Shown: positions 1 through 8,251 of the stretch, piece by piece | How positions within the stretch are numbered: position 1 is the stretch's first letter | Layout: each line of letters starts with the position of its first letter | NCBI GenBank assembly: GCA_964556005.1 | Contig: CAZKUR010000071.1 | Span: 1 to 20,339 of the forward strand | Length of the DNA stretch: 20,339 nucleotides | Direction: 5' to 3' | Source: CAZKUR01 sp964556005 | GTDB lineage: Bacteria; Bacteroidota; Ignavibacteria; Ignavibacteriales; Ignavibacteriaceae | Position numbers and translations under genes: made by a program | Notes under the pieces: model-generated | The model's input: the letters and a program-made list of their open reading frames with translations, nothing else | The model's database searches: none | Told to the model about the DNA's origin: nothing

Positions 1-257
1 TCCTGCATAAAAAATCCGGCGGCAGTACCTACGTACATAATTACAGTATCGGGATTTTGAGGATTCATGTATGGTGATTCCATAACCACACCTGTTACTG
101 TAACTGTATCGCCGTTTAATGGTGAGAGGGGGAAATTAAAGTACGATGATAATGAATCGGGATCTATATATTGAATATCTTTAATAGTGACATTTTGTTG
201 AGCAAAGATTCCAACACAAAATGTCACAAGAAACAAAGCTAACAGCTTTATCTTCAT
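1..257 (-). CDS. Secreted protein, C-terminal part outside the window
   Basis: The reading frame starts at an ATG at 257 and runs off the left edge, so only the first 85 residues are seen. The N-terminus (MKIKLLALFLVTFCVGIFAQ) is a textbook Sec signal peptide with probable cleavage after IFA. The mature start contains IKDIQYIDPDSL followed by a beta-rich stretch (GDTVTVTGVVMESPY) that resembles the OB-fold-like modules found in secreted Bacteroidota proteins; this fold assignment is a guess. The start is well supported by AAGGAG at 266-271 with an 8-nt spacer. It lies 15 nt downstream of the stop codon of the secreted protein ending at 273, so the two are probably co-transcribed. Function unknown; no catalytic motif is visible in this fragment. 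Confidence 0.8.
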   Translation of the reverse strand, partial: MKIKLLALFLVTFCVGIFAQQNVTIKDIQYIDPDSLSSYFNFPLSPLNGDTVTVTGVVMESPYMNPQNPDTVIMYVGTAAGFFMQ

Positions 258-272
258 GGTTGTTACTCCTTC

Positions 273-2384
273 TTATTTTACTACTAAAAACTTTCCTGTT
301 TTAATATCCCCGGTTTTTAAATCTTTAACAGAGAAAAGATACAATCCTGTAGCGATTGCCTGGTCATTATCGGTAATTAAGTCCCATGGTTCCTCACCAC
401 CGGACATAACTTGTTTACCATCGCTAGCATAATTTTGGAACCATCTTAAGTTAGATCCATTACTGCTTTGATTGTGAGTAATTCTTTTAACTACGTCTCC
501 AGCCAATGTATAAATTGTTATCTCGCATTCAGCAGGTAAATTAAAAAAATAAATTTTCCTTAATCTTTCAGAATTTCCATCCCAAACTGCATTACCGTAA
601 TAAGGATTCGGGTATACACCGACCTTTGCACTTGGGGCACTTGTCGGTAAAGTACCCGGAATTATTCTCTGGTAATCAACAAGTGGACTCGATTCAAGAC
701 TTTCGAGATTATTTGCCGGGTCTCCTTTATCAAAAGCAGTGACAGAAAAAATATACTGCCAGCCGTTTAATAAATTATTTACCTGCATTTTATAATAATA
801 TTGATTCGGATCGCCCTCAAATGTAATCGGTGTTTTTAATTCTACTGCGGAAAACCCGGTATTATAACCAACTTTATCTCCGGTGCTGTCAAACTCAGCC
901 ATCAGATCAAGCGAATTGAAAATATCCTGCGCACCGGTTAATTCGAAACCGGCTTCGGTTCTATAAACTCTGTAACCCTCAAAATCTTTTATACCTGAAA
1001 TCGGATCGATAGAATTTTGTGATCGTTTATCCCAATAGATCGAAACGCTCTGATTTCCCGGAATTACTTTTATATTAGGATAAATTGGTGGAGCAGGTAA
1101 GATATATCTTGTAATTTTTCCGTTACCGTCAATATCTTCACCGGGATCAAGCTTTCCGTTTCTATTTCTATCTTCGCCGTAATATGCTCTCAATGCCCAG
1201 GATGCATTTGAGTATAAATTTAATTTTTGTTCGGGGGTATCATAAGCTGCAGGATCATTACCGTATTTTTTTGCACAGACAATCGCAAAGACCACATTAA
1301 TCGAATCACCGGGAGCTATATATTTAAATGGGCCAGTAGTAATAAGAACCGAACGGTTTGATGGAGTTTTTAGTGAAGACGGATTAATTCCTTTTTTCCA
1401 TCTGTTATTACTGCCAAAGTAACCCTGCATTTTTTTGTAACGTTCAATATCATCTTGAGGAGAGAAAAAGTTCGGATCATTAGTATTCCTAAACTGCCAG
1501 CTTACAAAATCAACTGATGGCAGAGTATCCTGGCCAACTACAAATAAACTATCAAGTATCGGTGTAGAGCCAAGGTACTGGATTCCGACATAACTATTTG
1601 TAAAACCTATATCTCCGGTTGCGTCGAATTCATAAGCTATTCTCATAGAATCACTGTAGCCATCTCCACCTTTATTATAAAAAGATGCGCCTCTCGGAGG
1701 TGTTATTTTTGTATTACGAACAACCGCATCTGTCCACAACCCAACATATATGCTATCGATATACTTGTTGGTAACATTTTTAATCGTATAATTCATAATC
1801 ACAAAAAAGTTAGCAAACGGAAAATTCCATGCATAACTTTCTTGATGAACCGCCAGACCAAGAGGATTATGATTCTCAATAACCTCTCCATTGATGAGTG
1901 TTTTATTAGTATCTGTATAATTGGAAACCAAATCCTGGTGAGATACTGCTTTAGGATTATAATATCTTGAGTCTAAAAGTGTTGAACGTTCAACTACCAT
2001 ACTACCAGGAGCATTAGTAAATTCAAATCCACCGCCTCTTGCCGAAACGGAAGCTGCATCAACTGCACCTGTTGTAACATACGGTCCAACTCTTCCGCTT
2101 CCCATCGAATCCTGTGCAATATACCCCCCAACCCAAAGGCCGCCGTCAAAAATATGCTCAATTCCGCTGCCTAATGGATATTCGCAGCTTGGCTGCTGCG
2201 GCCAAAGAGAAAAGCCGTGACCGTAAGTCCCAAAGTTTGTTACGGTTAAACCGATATTGCCTACATTTGTGTACTTGGAATTATCGTCGTCCAGCTTTTT
2301 ATTGAATTTATGTTCATCCCCTGATTGAAAAGTGAACGCAAATGTGGAGAGAAGAATTATAAAAAAAAGTAATTTCGATTTCAT
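273..2384 (-). CDS. Secreted multidomain protein with EF-hand loop, Fn3-like region and T9SS-type C-terminal domain
   Basis: A 703-residue exported protein of unknown function. Residues 1-20 form a signal peptide (MKSKLLFFIILLSTFAFTFQ). Residues about 35-400 are Gly/Tyr/Asn-rich and beta-like. Residues 405-416 are a perfect EF-hand-type calcium loop (D405, N407, N409, D413, E416), followed by a second Asp/Asn-rich turn at 417-423. Residues about 435-570 look like a fibronectin-type III module (VSIYWDKR, FEGYRVYRTE, YIFSVTAFDKGDP). The tail from about 588 (VGVYPNPY) to the end (GLYLFSVKD, TGKFLVVK) has the layout of type IX secretion type A C-terminal domains. That points to export through the T9SS and surface attachment or release, by family knowledge. 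No clear SD precedes the ATG, which is common in this phylum. It is followed 15 nt later by another secreted protein gene. Substrate or ligand cannot be read from the sequence. Confidence 0.85.
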   Translation of the reverse strand: MKSKLLFFIILLSTFAFTFQSGDEHKFNKKLDDDNSKYTNVGNIGLTVTNFGTYGHGFSLWPQQPSCEYPLGSGIEHIFDGGLWVGGYIAQDSMGSGRVGPYVTTGAVDAASVSARGGGFEFTNAPGSMVVERSTLLDSRYYNPKAVSHQDLVSNYTDTNKTLINGEVIENHNPLGLAVHQESYAWNFPFANFFVIMNYTIKNVTNKYIDSIYVGLWTDAVVRNTKITPPRGASFYNKGGDGYSDSMRIAYEFDATGDIGFTNSYVGIQYLGSTPILDSLFVVGQDTLPSVDFVSWQFRNTNDPNFFSPQDDIERYKKMQGYFGSNNRWKKGINPSSLKTPSNRSVLITTGPFKYIAPGDSINVVFAIVCAKKYGNDPAAYDTPEQKLNLYSNASWALRAYYGEDRNRNGKLDPGEDIDGNGKITRYILPAPPIYPNIKVIPGNQSVSIYWDKRSQNSIDPISGIKDFEGYRVYRTEAGFELTGAQDIFNSLDLMAEFDSTGDKVGYNTGFSAVELKTPITFEGDPNQYYYKMQVNNLLNGWQYIFSVTAFDKGDPANNLESLESSPLVDYQRIIPGTLPTSAPSAKVGVYPNPYYGNAVWDGNSERLRKIYFFNLPAECEITIYTLAGDVVKRITHNQSSNGSNLRWFQNYASDGKQVMSGGEEPWDLITDNDQAIATGLYLFSVKDLKTGDIKTGKFLVVK

Positions 2385-2632
2385 TAAGAACTAATACTGT
2401 ATAAATTTTATCGATAAATTATAATTTAATTTTAACTTGTTTTCTAAATCACATTTTTAAAAATATATAGATTAATGAATTAAAAAAAATTAATTAAATT
2501 ATTTTTATGTTAAGAAAACATTAAAGAATTTTCGTTTAGCGGGAATTTTTTGTGAAATGATTAAAAATAGAAACTATGGCGATAATTTTTCCAAAAAATA
2601 ATTTAAAAAAATAGTGAAATAAAGAAAACATT

Positions 2633-2666
2633 AAACCTCCGAGGTTTAGGAAAACCACGGAGGTTT
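2633..2666. repeat. Double-palindrome REP-like element, copy 1
   Basis: Two 15-bp halves, AAACCTCCGAGGTTT (2633-2647) and AAACCACGGAGGTTT (2652-2666), are separated by AGGA. The halves are reverse complements except for one base (A at 2657). The first half is itself a 7-bp palindrome around a central C, so the RNA can fold either as one 15-bp hairpin with a 4-nt loop or as two small hairpins. It starts one base beyond the stop codon of the RAYT-like pseudogene. A copy differing by one base lies at 3268-3301. Compact palindromes next to a RAYT gene are the hallmark of REP elements; it may also act as a transcription terminator on the minus strand, where T-rich sequence follows. Confidence 0.85.
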
Positions 2667-2667
2667 T

Positions 2668-3226
2668 TCAACATTTAAAATCATATTTATTTTTAATTGT
2701 TTTATTGGTTAAGAATTCAATCATAATTTCTCTTGATTGAAAAAAAGATTCTACATATTTAACATCAGTCAAATTTCCATTCCTCACACCCAATAAATCT
2801 TTAGCATTGGAAAATTCCCAATCAGTAATCTTCTTGACTAATCTCGCATCAACTGGATTCTCCAGTATATATTTAATAACCCACACAAAATATGATCCAG
2901 TTGTAATTTGCTTACTTTTAGTTTTGCTTTCAAATAATGTTCCGCTTCGGTTATATCTTTTATTTATGGATTTCACATAAGAATTTAACGATGTTGAAAT
3001 AAATACCGAAATAGAAAAATCATCTGTCATTTGTTTTAAGAACATGTGAAAGTGATTTGGCATTAAACAATAAGACAATATTTTAATTTTATATTTGTTG
3101 CTGTAGGTTTTCGCTTTCGCTAAAAAATAAAGATAATTTTCTTTTCAAAAAAGATTGGCGCTTTATTAGCCCCTCTATTATAAAGATGATGGAAAGCATC
3201 TTTATAATAGTTTTCCCTTTTTCCAT
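2668..3226 (-). pseudogene. RAYT/Y1 (HUH) transposase-like gene with two frameshifts
   Basis: An uninterrupted frame of 136 codons (3078-2668, first codon TTG) carries the core of an IS200/REP-associated Y1 transposase: the metal-binding HUH motif as HFH (residues 9-11, in CLMPNHFH) and the probable nucleophilic tyrosine in KYILENP (residue 70). The missing N-terminus is present upstream in other frames. ATG at 3226 begins MEKGK; a -1 shift near 3210 leads to YYKDAFHHLYNRGANKAPIFFEK; a second -1 shift near 3137, in an A-rich run, leads to YLYFLAKAKTYSNKYKIKILSYCLMP, which joins the core. Restoring one base at each site would give a continuous protein of about 186 residues with the usual RAYT N-terminus. 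It is therefore either a recently inactivated gene or two homopolymer errors. It sits between two copies of a REP-like palindrome, consistent with RAYT biology. Its stop lies against copy 1. Confidence 0.82.
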
Positions 3227-3267
3227 ACTAACAAATATTTCTGTTATCTAATCCTAAATGTAAAATT

Positions 3268-3301
3268 AAACCTCCGAGGTTTAGGAAAACCTCGGAGGTT
3301 T
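3268..3301. repeat. Double-palindrome REP-like element, copy 2; possible lipA terminator
   Basis: AAACCTCCGAGGTTT (3268-3282), spacer AGGA, then AAACCTCGGAGGTTT (3287-3301): the halves are perfect reverse complements, giving a 15-bp stem with a 4-nt loop. It begins 6 nt after the lipA stop codon and, read on the minus strand, is followed by T-rich sequence (TTTAATTTTA), so it can serve as the intrinsic terminator of the lipoate gene cluster. It matches the copy at 2633-2666 except for one base, in the same orientation, and the two bracket the RAYT pseudogene. Confidence 0.85.
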
Positions 3302-3307
3302 TTAAAA

Positions 3308-4222
3308 TCAAAATATAGCTCTTGCCTGCTGGTCCGCATGATATGAACTTCTAACAAGAGGTGAAGATTCAACAATTTTAAATCCCATTTTTAATCCCTC
3401 TTCCTTGAACATTTTAAAATCATCCAAATTTACAAACCGGTCAACCGGTAAATGTTCTTTTGTCGGCTGAAGATATTGTCCGATTGTTAAAATATCGCAG
3501 CCGTGAGTAACCAAATCATTCATTGCAGATAAAACTTCATCGTTAGTTTCACCGATTCCCACCATCATTCCGCTTTTTGTTTTCAATCCTTTTTCTTTAA
3601 ACCAATGAATTAAATTTAGGCTTCGCTCGTATTTTGCCTGTGGTCTAACAACTGAATATAACCTCGGAATTGTTTCAATATTATGATTTAATATTTCCGG
3701 AGGATTTTTCATAATTGTGAAAAATGCTTCTTCCACTCCTCTAAAATCAGGTATAAGAATTTCAACGGTTGTATCCGGCATAGATTCATTTATCAGACAG
3801 ACTGTCTCTGCAAAAATTGAAGCACCACCGTCTTTCAATTCATCCCTATTAACGGAAGTGATTACGACATGCCTTAAGTTTAATTCTTTTACACTTTCCG
3901 CAACTCTTCGAGGTTCATCAAGATCGAGTGCGGAAGGAACTCCCAATTTAACGTTACAGAATCCGCAGCTCCTTGTACACGTATCACCCAAAATCATAAA
4001 TGTTGCTGTTCTGTGATTCCAGCATTCTGCCATATTAGGACATCTTGCTTCTTCGCAAACCGTATGAAGAGATTGACGCCGCATCAGGTTTTTAAGATCG
4101 GTATAGTTTTCTCCTGTAGGCAGTTTTACTTTAAGCCAGGACGGCCTTTTACCCAATGATGTGTTTAATTTTTCTTTTTCTTGTTTATATTCTCTTTGAT
4201 ATGTATTTAATACAGTTTTCAT
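3308..4222 (-). CDS. lipA: Lipoyl synthase LipA
   Basis: Radical-SAM enzyme that inserts two sulfurs into protein-bound octanoyl groups to make the lipoyl cofactor. The 304-residue length is normal for the family. Both iron-sulfur binding sets are intact: the auxiliary cluster motif C56-x4-C61-x5-C67 (CEEARCPNMAEC) and the radical-SAM motif C82-x3-C86-x2-C89 (CTRSCGFC). The C-terminal RSSYHAD (291-297) supplies the serine that ligates the auxiliary cluster in characterised LipA. The ATG at 4222 has no strong SD, and a short inverted repeat (CTTAAC/GTTAAG, 4234-4250) lies just upstream. It is last in the lpdA-lipB-E1-E2-lipA order, 66 nt after the E2 gene, and is followed by a hairpin at 3268-3301. 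Its context indicates that it lipoylates the adjacent E2. Identification is secure. Confidence 0.97.
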   Translation of the reverse strand: MKTVLNTYQREYKQEKEKLNTSLGKRPSWLKVKLPTGENYTDLKNLMRRQSLHTVCEEARCPNMAECWNHRTATFMILGDTCTRSCGFCNVKLGVPSALDLDEPRRVAESVKELNLRHVVITSVNRDELKDGGASIFAETVCLINESMPDTTVEILIPDFRGVEEAFFTIMKNPPEILNHNIETIPRLYSVVRPQAKYERSLNLIHWFKEKGLKTKSGMMVGIGETNDEVLSAMNDLVTHGCDILTIGQYLQPTKEHLPVDRFVNLDDFKMFKEEGLKMGFKIVESSPLVRSSYHADQQARAIF

Positions 4223-4288
4223 AAAATAGTTTTCTTAACTTTCAGTTAAGGCCAATAAATGCCTGAACAAAAAAAATATAATTTTTAA

Positions 4289-5995
4289 TTAAATGTAATT
4301 TTCATCAAAATTTTCAAGTGTATCTTTCATAAATTTAAGAAACTTTCCGCCTAACATTCCATCCACAAGCCTGTGGTCATGCGATAAAGTTAATGCCATA
4401 ATTGGCTTAATTGCAATTACATCGTTTCCGTCTACCTCAGCAACAACAGGTTTTTTTGTAACTGTTCCAACGCCTAAAATCGCAACCTCGGGTTGATTTA
4501 TAATAGGTGTTCCGAAAATTGTTCCAAATACTCCGTAGTTAGTGATTGTAAAAGTTCCGTTTGAAATATCATCGGGAGATAATTTTTTATTTCTCGATCT
4601 GAATGCCAAATCATTTATCGCTTTTGCCAATCCTGTGAGATTTTTCTCATCAGCAGCTTTGATATTCGGGACTATTAATCCTGTCGGTTCAATTGCTACG
4701 GCAATTCCCAAATTAATAAACTTTTTTCTGATGATCATATTGTTTTCAATCGAGGCATTTATCAAAGGAAATTCTTTTAATCCTTTTACACATGCGCTTG
4801 CGATAAAAGCCATGTAGGTTAATTTAATTCCCTCACGCTGTTGAAATTCATCTCTATTCTTTTGAATAAAATTATGGATTTTAGTCATGTCCACTTCAAG
4901 CATTGCGGAAACATGGACAGAAGTATCTCTCGAAGCGACCATATGCTGCATAATTCGCAGCCGGATATTATCCATCGGGATTCTTTCAACTTCACCGGAT
5001 GAATATTCAACTTGCTTTGAAGCGGGTTCAAATATGGGTGCAGGTACGGTTTTAGCTTCTTCTTTTTTAGCAGGTTGGGCTTTTCCTTCTTTCCTCTTTT
5101 CAATAAAAGATAAGATGTCATTCTTTGTGACTCTCCCATTTAACCCGGAACCTTTAATTGACTTTAATTCATCAAGACTGACTTTTTCTTTATTAGCAAT
5201 ACTTAAAACCAAAGGTGAATAAAATCCGGACAAACCTGTTGATTCCTCATCCGAACGTTCGGCTTTTATATTAGTAAAGTTTTCATGCATTTTTGCCGGT
5301 TCTTCTTCCACTTCGAATTCTTTTTTGGGTGCAGTTTCTTTCTGTTCTTTTTTTGGTTCCTCCGATTTTTCAGATAATGGAGTTCCTTTTCCTTCGCCGA
5401 CAGACAATTTTGCGACAACAGTTCCGACTTCAACTGTTTCCTGCTCGCCGACTAATATTTCCTGCAATGTTCCTTCTTCAGGAGACGGTACTTCGGTATC
5501 AACTTTGTCCGTACTAATCTCAAATAAAACTTCATCTTTTTTTACCAGCTCACCGACTTTTTTATGCCATTTAATAATTGTTCCTTCCATTACGGATTCG
5601 CCCATCTTCGGCATTGAAACTTCAAGAACATTGACATTTTCTGTATGTTTGGTTTCCAATTGAACCTTCTCATTCATCTCCTCATTCTCAGGAGATTTCT
5701 CATCTTCTTTTTCCGGTTCTTCAGTATGTTTTTTTAATTCTTCTTTTTGAGTTTCAGTGCCGTTGTTTTCCGAAAGTTTTGCTACAACAGTTCCTACATC
5801 AACAGTATCGCCTTCGTTGTAAAGTATATCCGATAAAATTCCATCGGCGGGAGCAGGAATTTCCGTATCCACTTTATCTGTACTGATTTCAAAAATAACC
5901 TCATCTCTTTTTACATTATCGCCTTTTTTCTTATGCCACTTTATAATGGTACCTTCACTTACGCTTTCGCCCATTTTGGGCATTACGATATCCAT
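4289..5995 (-). CDS. 2-oxoacid dehydrogenase E2 (dihydrolipoamide acyltransferase), two lipoyl domains
   Basis: Core acyltransferase of a 2-oxoacid dehydrogenase complex: it takes the acyl group from E1 on a swinging lipoyl arm and passes it to CoA. Domains in order: lipoyl domain 1 (about 1-75, lysine K41 in STDKVDTE), an acidic Lys/Glu-rich linker, lipoyl domain 2 (about 124-198, K164), a second charged linker, the peripheral subunit-binding domain (about 258-298, SPLVLSIANKE to GRVTKNDIL), and the catalytic domain (about 335-568) with the active-site motif LSHDHRLVDG (H541, D545). The two lipoyl domains are close repeats of each other. AAGGAG at 6002-6007, six nt before the ATG, fixes the start. 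It lies 133 nt downstream of the fused E1 gene and upstream of lipA. The acyl substrate is not decided by this sequence; the E1 neighbour suggests branched-chain acyl groups, with pyruvate as an alternative. Confidence 0.95.
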   Translation of the reverse strand: MDIVMPKMGESVSEGTIIKWHKKKGDNVKRDEVIFEISTDKVDTEIPAPADGILSDILYNEGDTVDVGTVVAKLSENNGTETQKEELKKHTEEPEKEDEKSPENEEMNEKVQLETKHTENVNVLEVSMPKMGESVMEGTIIKWHKKVGELVKKDEVLFEISTDKVDTEVPSPEEGTLQEILVGEQETVEVGTVVAKLSVGEGKGTPLSEKSEEPKKEQKETAPKKEFEVEEEPAKMHENFTNIKAERSDEESTGLSGFYSPLVLSIANKEKVSLDELKSIKGSGLNGRVTKNDILSFIEKRKEGKAQPAKKEEAKTVPAPIFEPASKQVEYSSGEVERIPMDNIRLRIMQHMVASRDTSVHVSAMLEVDMTKIHNFIQKNRDEFQQREGIKLTYMAFIASACVKGLKEFPLINASIENNMIIRKKFINLGIAVAIEPTGLIVPNIKAADEKNLTGLAKAINDLAFRSRNKKLSPDDISNGTFTITNYGVFGTIFGTPIINQPEVAILGVGTVTKKPVVAEVDGNDVIAIKPIMALTLSHDHRLVDGMLGGKFLKFMKDTLENFDENYI

Positions 5996-6001
5996 TTTAA
6001 A

Positions 6002-6007
6002 CTCCTT
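6002..6007 (-). promoter_or_regulatory. Ribosome binding site of the E2 gene
   Basis: AAGGAG on the minus strand, six nt before the ATG at 5995. It fixes the E2 start and shows that this organism does use canonical SD sequences for some genes. Confidence 0.8.
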
Positions 6008-6128
6008 TTTCTTTCATAGCCAAAGGCCAAGGCTAAGACGAAGAAAATATCCAGCCAAAGTCTTTATCTCATATAATTATTTATTTTCTAACGATATTAT
6101 TAACGAAGTTAATTCCTTAATTATTTTT

Positions 6129-8249
6129 TTAAAATTCTAATAATTCTTTAATGCCATTATAAACTTTTTTCCTATTAGGTAAAACAGCGTCTTCTAAAAT
6201 CGGCGAATAAGGAATATGTGAATCAAGTCCGGCAATTCTTTTTACAGGGCCGTCTAAAAATTGAAAACAACTATCTGATATTCTCGATGCAATTTCCGCT
6301 CCGAATCCTGCTGTTAAAGTATCTTCATGAATAACTACTACTTTATTTGTTTTCTTAACGGAATTAAAAATCGTTTCCTCATCAAGAGGGACTAATGTTC
6401 TTATATCTATAAGTTCTATAGACGCGCCGGTTTCATCTTCCAATTTTTTTGCAGCAAGCAATGCATCCCAAACAGATAAACCGTAACTAACAACAGTAAG
6501 ATCATTTCCTTCATTAACTATTTTTGCTTTTCCGAAAGGCACTAAATAATCTTTCCCGGGTTCAGGGCTAATAGCTGAACTCTGGCGGTACAATCCTTTA
6601 TGTTCGCAGAATAAAACAGGATCATTTATCCTGCAGGCTGTTTTGAGCAATCCTTTTGCGTCGGCAGCGTTTGATGGAAAAGCAATATAAATTCCCGGCA
6701 CATGTGCAAAAATCGATTCGATTGATTGGCTATGATATAAACCGCCGTGAATGTACCCGCCGACTGCTACTCTTATTACAACAGGCGCATTCCAATGATT
6801 ATTTGAACGATAACGCATTGTAGCAACTTCACTTTTTATCTGCATGAATCCCGGCCAGATATAATCACCGAACTGGATTTCTACTACAGGCTTCAACCCG
6901 TACAAGCTCATCCCGACTGAAACTCCCATAATGCTTGCTTCAGCCAACGGTGAATTGAATGCTCTGTCCTCTCCGAATTTGGTTGTCAAGCCTTTTGTTG
7001 CCGTAAAGACTCCTCCTTTTTTATCGGCAATGTCCTCTCCGAAAACATACATTTTATCGTTTCTTTCCATCTCCTCATGCAGTGCATGATTTATTGCATC
7101 CACCATAACAATTTTATCGCCTTCAGGTTCAACTTTTCCATATTCCAATGATTCTTTTAAACCACTCTCATCAAAGACATAATTAACTGCTGTCGCCGGA
7201 TCTGGATCCGCGGATTTTATCGCTTCATCAGATGCTGCATTTATTTCCTCTGTAACTTCTTTCCTTAATTTTTCGATTTCTTCCTTCTTAAGAATTTCTT
7301 CCTCAATTAATCTATTTGACAATTTTTCTATCGGGCAATTTTTTAAATCTTCTTTCAGTTCTTTTTCGGTTCTGTATTTTTTTTGGTCATCGGAAGAAGA
7401 ATGAGATAGAAGCCTCACAACGTCGGCTTCAATTAAAGCCGGTCCATTACCCTTCTTGATATAATCAACAGCTTCTTTGACAGTTTGATAGCATACATAG
7501 AAATCAGTGCCGTCAATTTGAGCACGGTGAAGGTTGGAGTAACCTGCCATCATTGCTGATATAGAATTGCCTTTGCCACCGCTTTGCAGTTCAACAGGGA
7601 CAGAGATTGCATATTTATTATTTTCAACAACGAAAAGAACCGGCAGCTTTTCTCTGCTTGCCCAATTCACGGCCTCATGAAATTCACCCTGGCTAGTAGT
7701 TCCTTCACCGCTGCTAACATAAGAAATTACCTTATCTCCTCTTTTAACTGCAGCTAAAGCAACACCAACAGCCTGTAAGAATTGAGTACCTGTAGGACTT
7801 GATTGTGAAGGCAAATTTATATCCTGATGTCCCCAATGTTCCGGAAGCTGTCTTGCACCACTTGCCGGGTCGTCTGCCTTTGCAAAGCATTCAAGAAAAA
7901 ATTCTTTTGGAGTAACTCCGGCAGATAAGACAACCGCAAGATCACGGTAATATGGAAATAACCAATCTTTTTTAGGATTTAATATATTTCCGACAGCCGT
8001 TTGAATAGCTTCCTGGCCGGAGCCTGCGATATGAAAAAAAGTTTTTCCCTGCCTGAGTAAATTCATAGCTTTATTATCAATTCCTCTGGCAAGAAGCATT
8101 GTTCTTAAAATTTTTACGATTTGATCTTTATTGAGACCGGTATCGGATAATTTTAATTTACCTTGACTGTTGCTCTTTCCGTTAGAAGATGATTTTTTAT
8201 TATTACTTTTCTTAGTTATTGAATTATTCTTTAAGCTTCTTTTGGCCAT
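6129..8249 (-). CDS. Fused E1 alpha/beta 2-oxoacid dehydrogenase, branched-chain type
   Basis: Thiamine-diphosphate decarboxylase component: it decarboxylates the 2-oxoacid and reductively acylates E2. The 706-residue chain joins the alpha subunit (about 40-345) to the beta subunit (about 378-706). Alpha carries the ThDP/Mg motif starting G181-E-G and ending in the paired asparagines N210-N211 (GEGTTSQGEF to VVENNKYAIS). The loop RLLSHSSSDDQKKYR (279-293) resembles the phosphorylation loop of branched-chain E1 alpha (HSTSDD type) more than pyruvate E1. Beta shows FGEDIADKKGGVF (403-415) and PLAEASIMG (434-442, catalytic-type E437). A basic, Ser/Asn/Lys-rich, probably disordered tail of about 35 residues precedes the alpha domain. 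The ATG is 2 nt after the lipB stop, and its SD-like GAAAGG lies inside the last lipB codons, so translation is probably coupled. Such alpha/beta fusions are known in Bacteroidota. Substrate assignment is an inference. Confidence 0.94.
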   Translation of the reverse strand: MAKRSLKNNSITKKSNNKKSSSNGKSNSQGKLKLSDTGLNKDQIVKILRTMLLARGIDNKAMNLLRQGKTFFHIAGSGQEAIQTAVGNILNPKKDWLFPYYRDLAVVLSAGVTPKEFFLECFAKADDPASGARQLPEHWGHQDINLPSQSSPTGTQFLQAVGVALAAVKRGDKVISYVSSGEGTTSQGEFHEAVNWASREKLPVLFVVENNKYAISVPVELQSGGKGNSISAMMAGYSNLHRAQIDGTDFYVCYQTVKEAVDYIKKGNGPALIEADVVRLLSHSSSDDQKKYRTEKELKEDLKNCPIEKLSNRLIEEEILKKEEIEKLRKEVTEEINAASDEAIKSADPDPATAVNYVFDESGLKESLEYGKVEPEGDKIVMVDAINHALHEEMERNDKMYVFGEDIADKKGGVFTATKGLTTKFGEDRAFNSPLAEASIMGVSVGMSLYGLKPVVEIQFGDYIWPGFMQIKSEVATMRYRSNNHWNAPVVIRVAVGGYIHGGLYHSQSIESIFAHVPGIYIAFPSNAADAKGLLKTACRINDPVLFCEHKGLYRQSSAISPEPGKDYLVPFGKAKIVNEGNDLTVVSYGLSVWDALLAAKKLEDETGASIELIDIRTLVPLDEETIFNSVKKTNKVVVIHEDTLTAGFGAEIASRISDSCFQFLDGPVKRIAGLDSHIPYSPILEDAVLPNRKKVYNGIKELLEF

Positions 8250-8251
8250 TC

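Noticed and set aside
2114..2305. A plus-strand frame of 63 codons, and many similar frames opposite other genes
   Set aside because: These lie opposite strongly supported coding regions and have no family motifs or ribosome sites of their own.
2512..2635. 14-bp direct repeat AAGAAAACATTAAA at 2512-2525 and 2622-2635
   Set aside because: Highly A-rich, overlaps the edge of a REP-like element, and no insertion or duplication boundary is apparent; probably chance.
6016..6062. AGCCAAAG direct repeats and an AGCC/GGCT inverted repeat in the E1-E2 gap
   Set aside because: Too short and imperfect for a regulatory or terminator call, and transcription must continue into E2 if the cluster is one operon.
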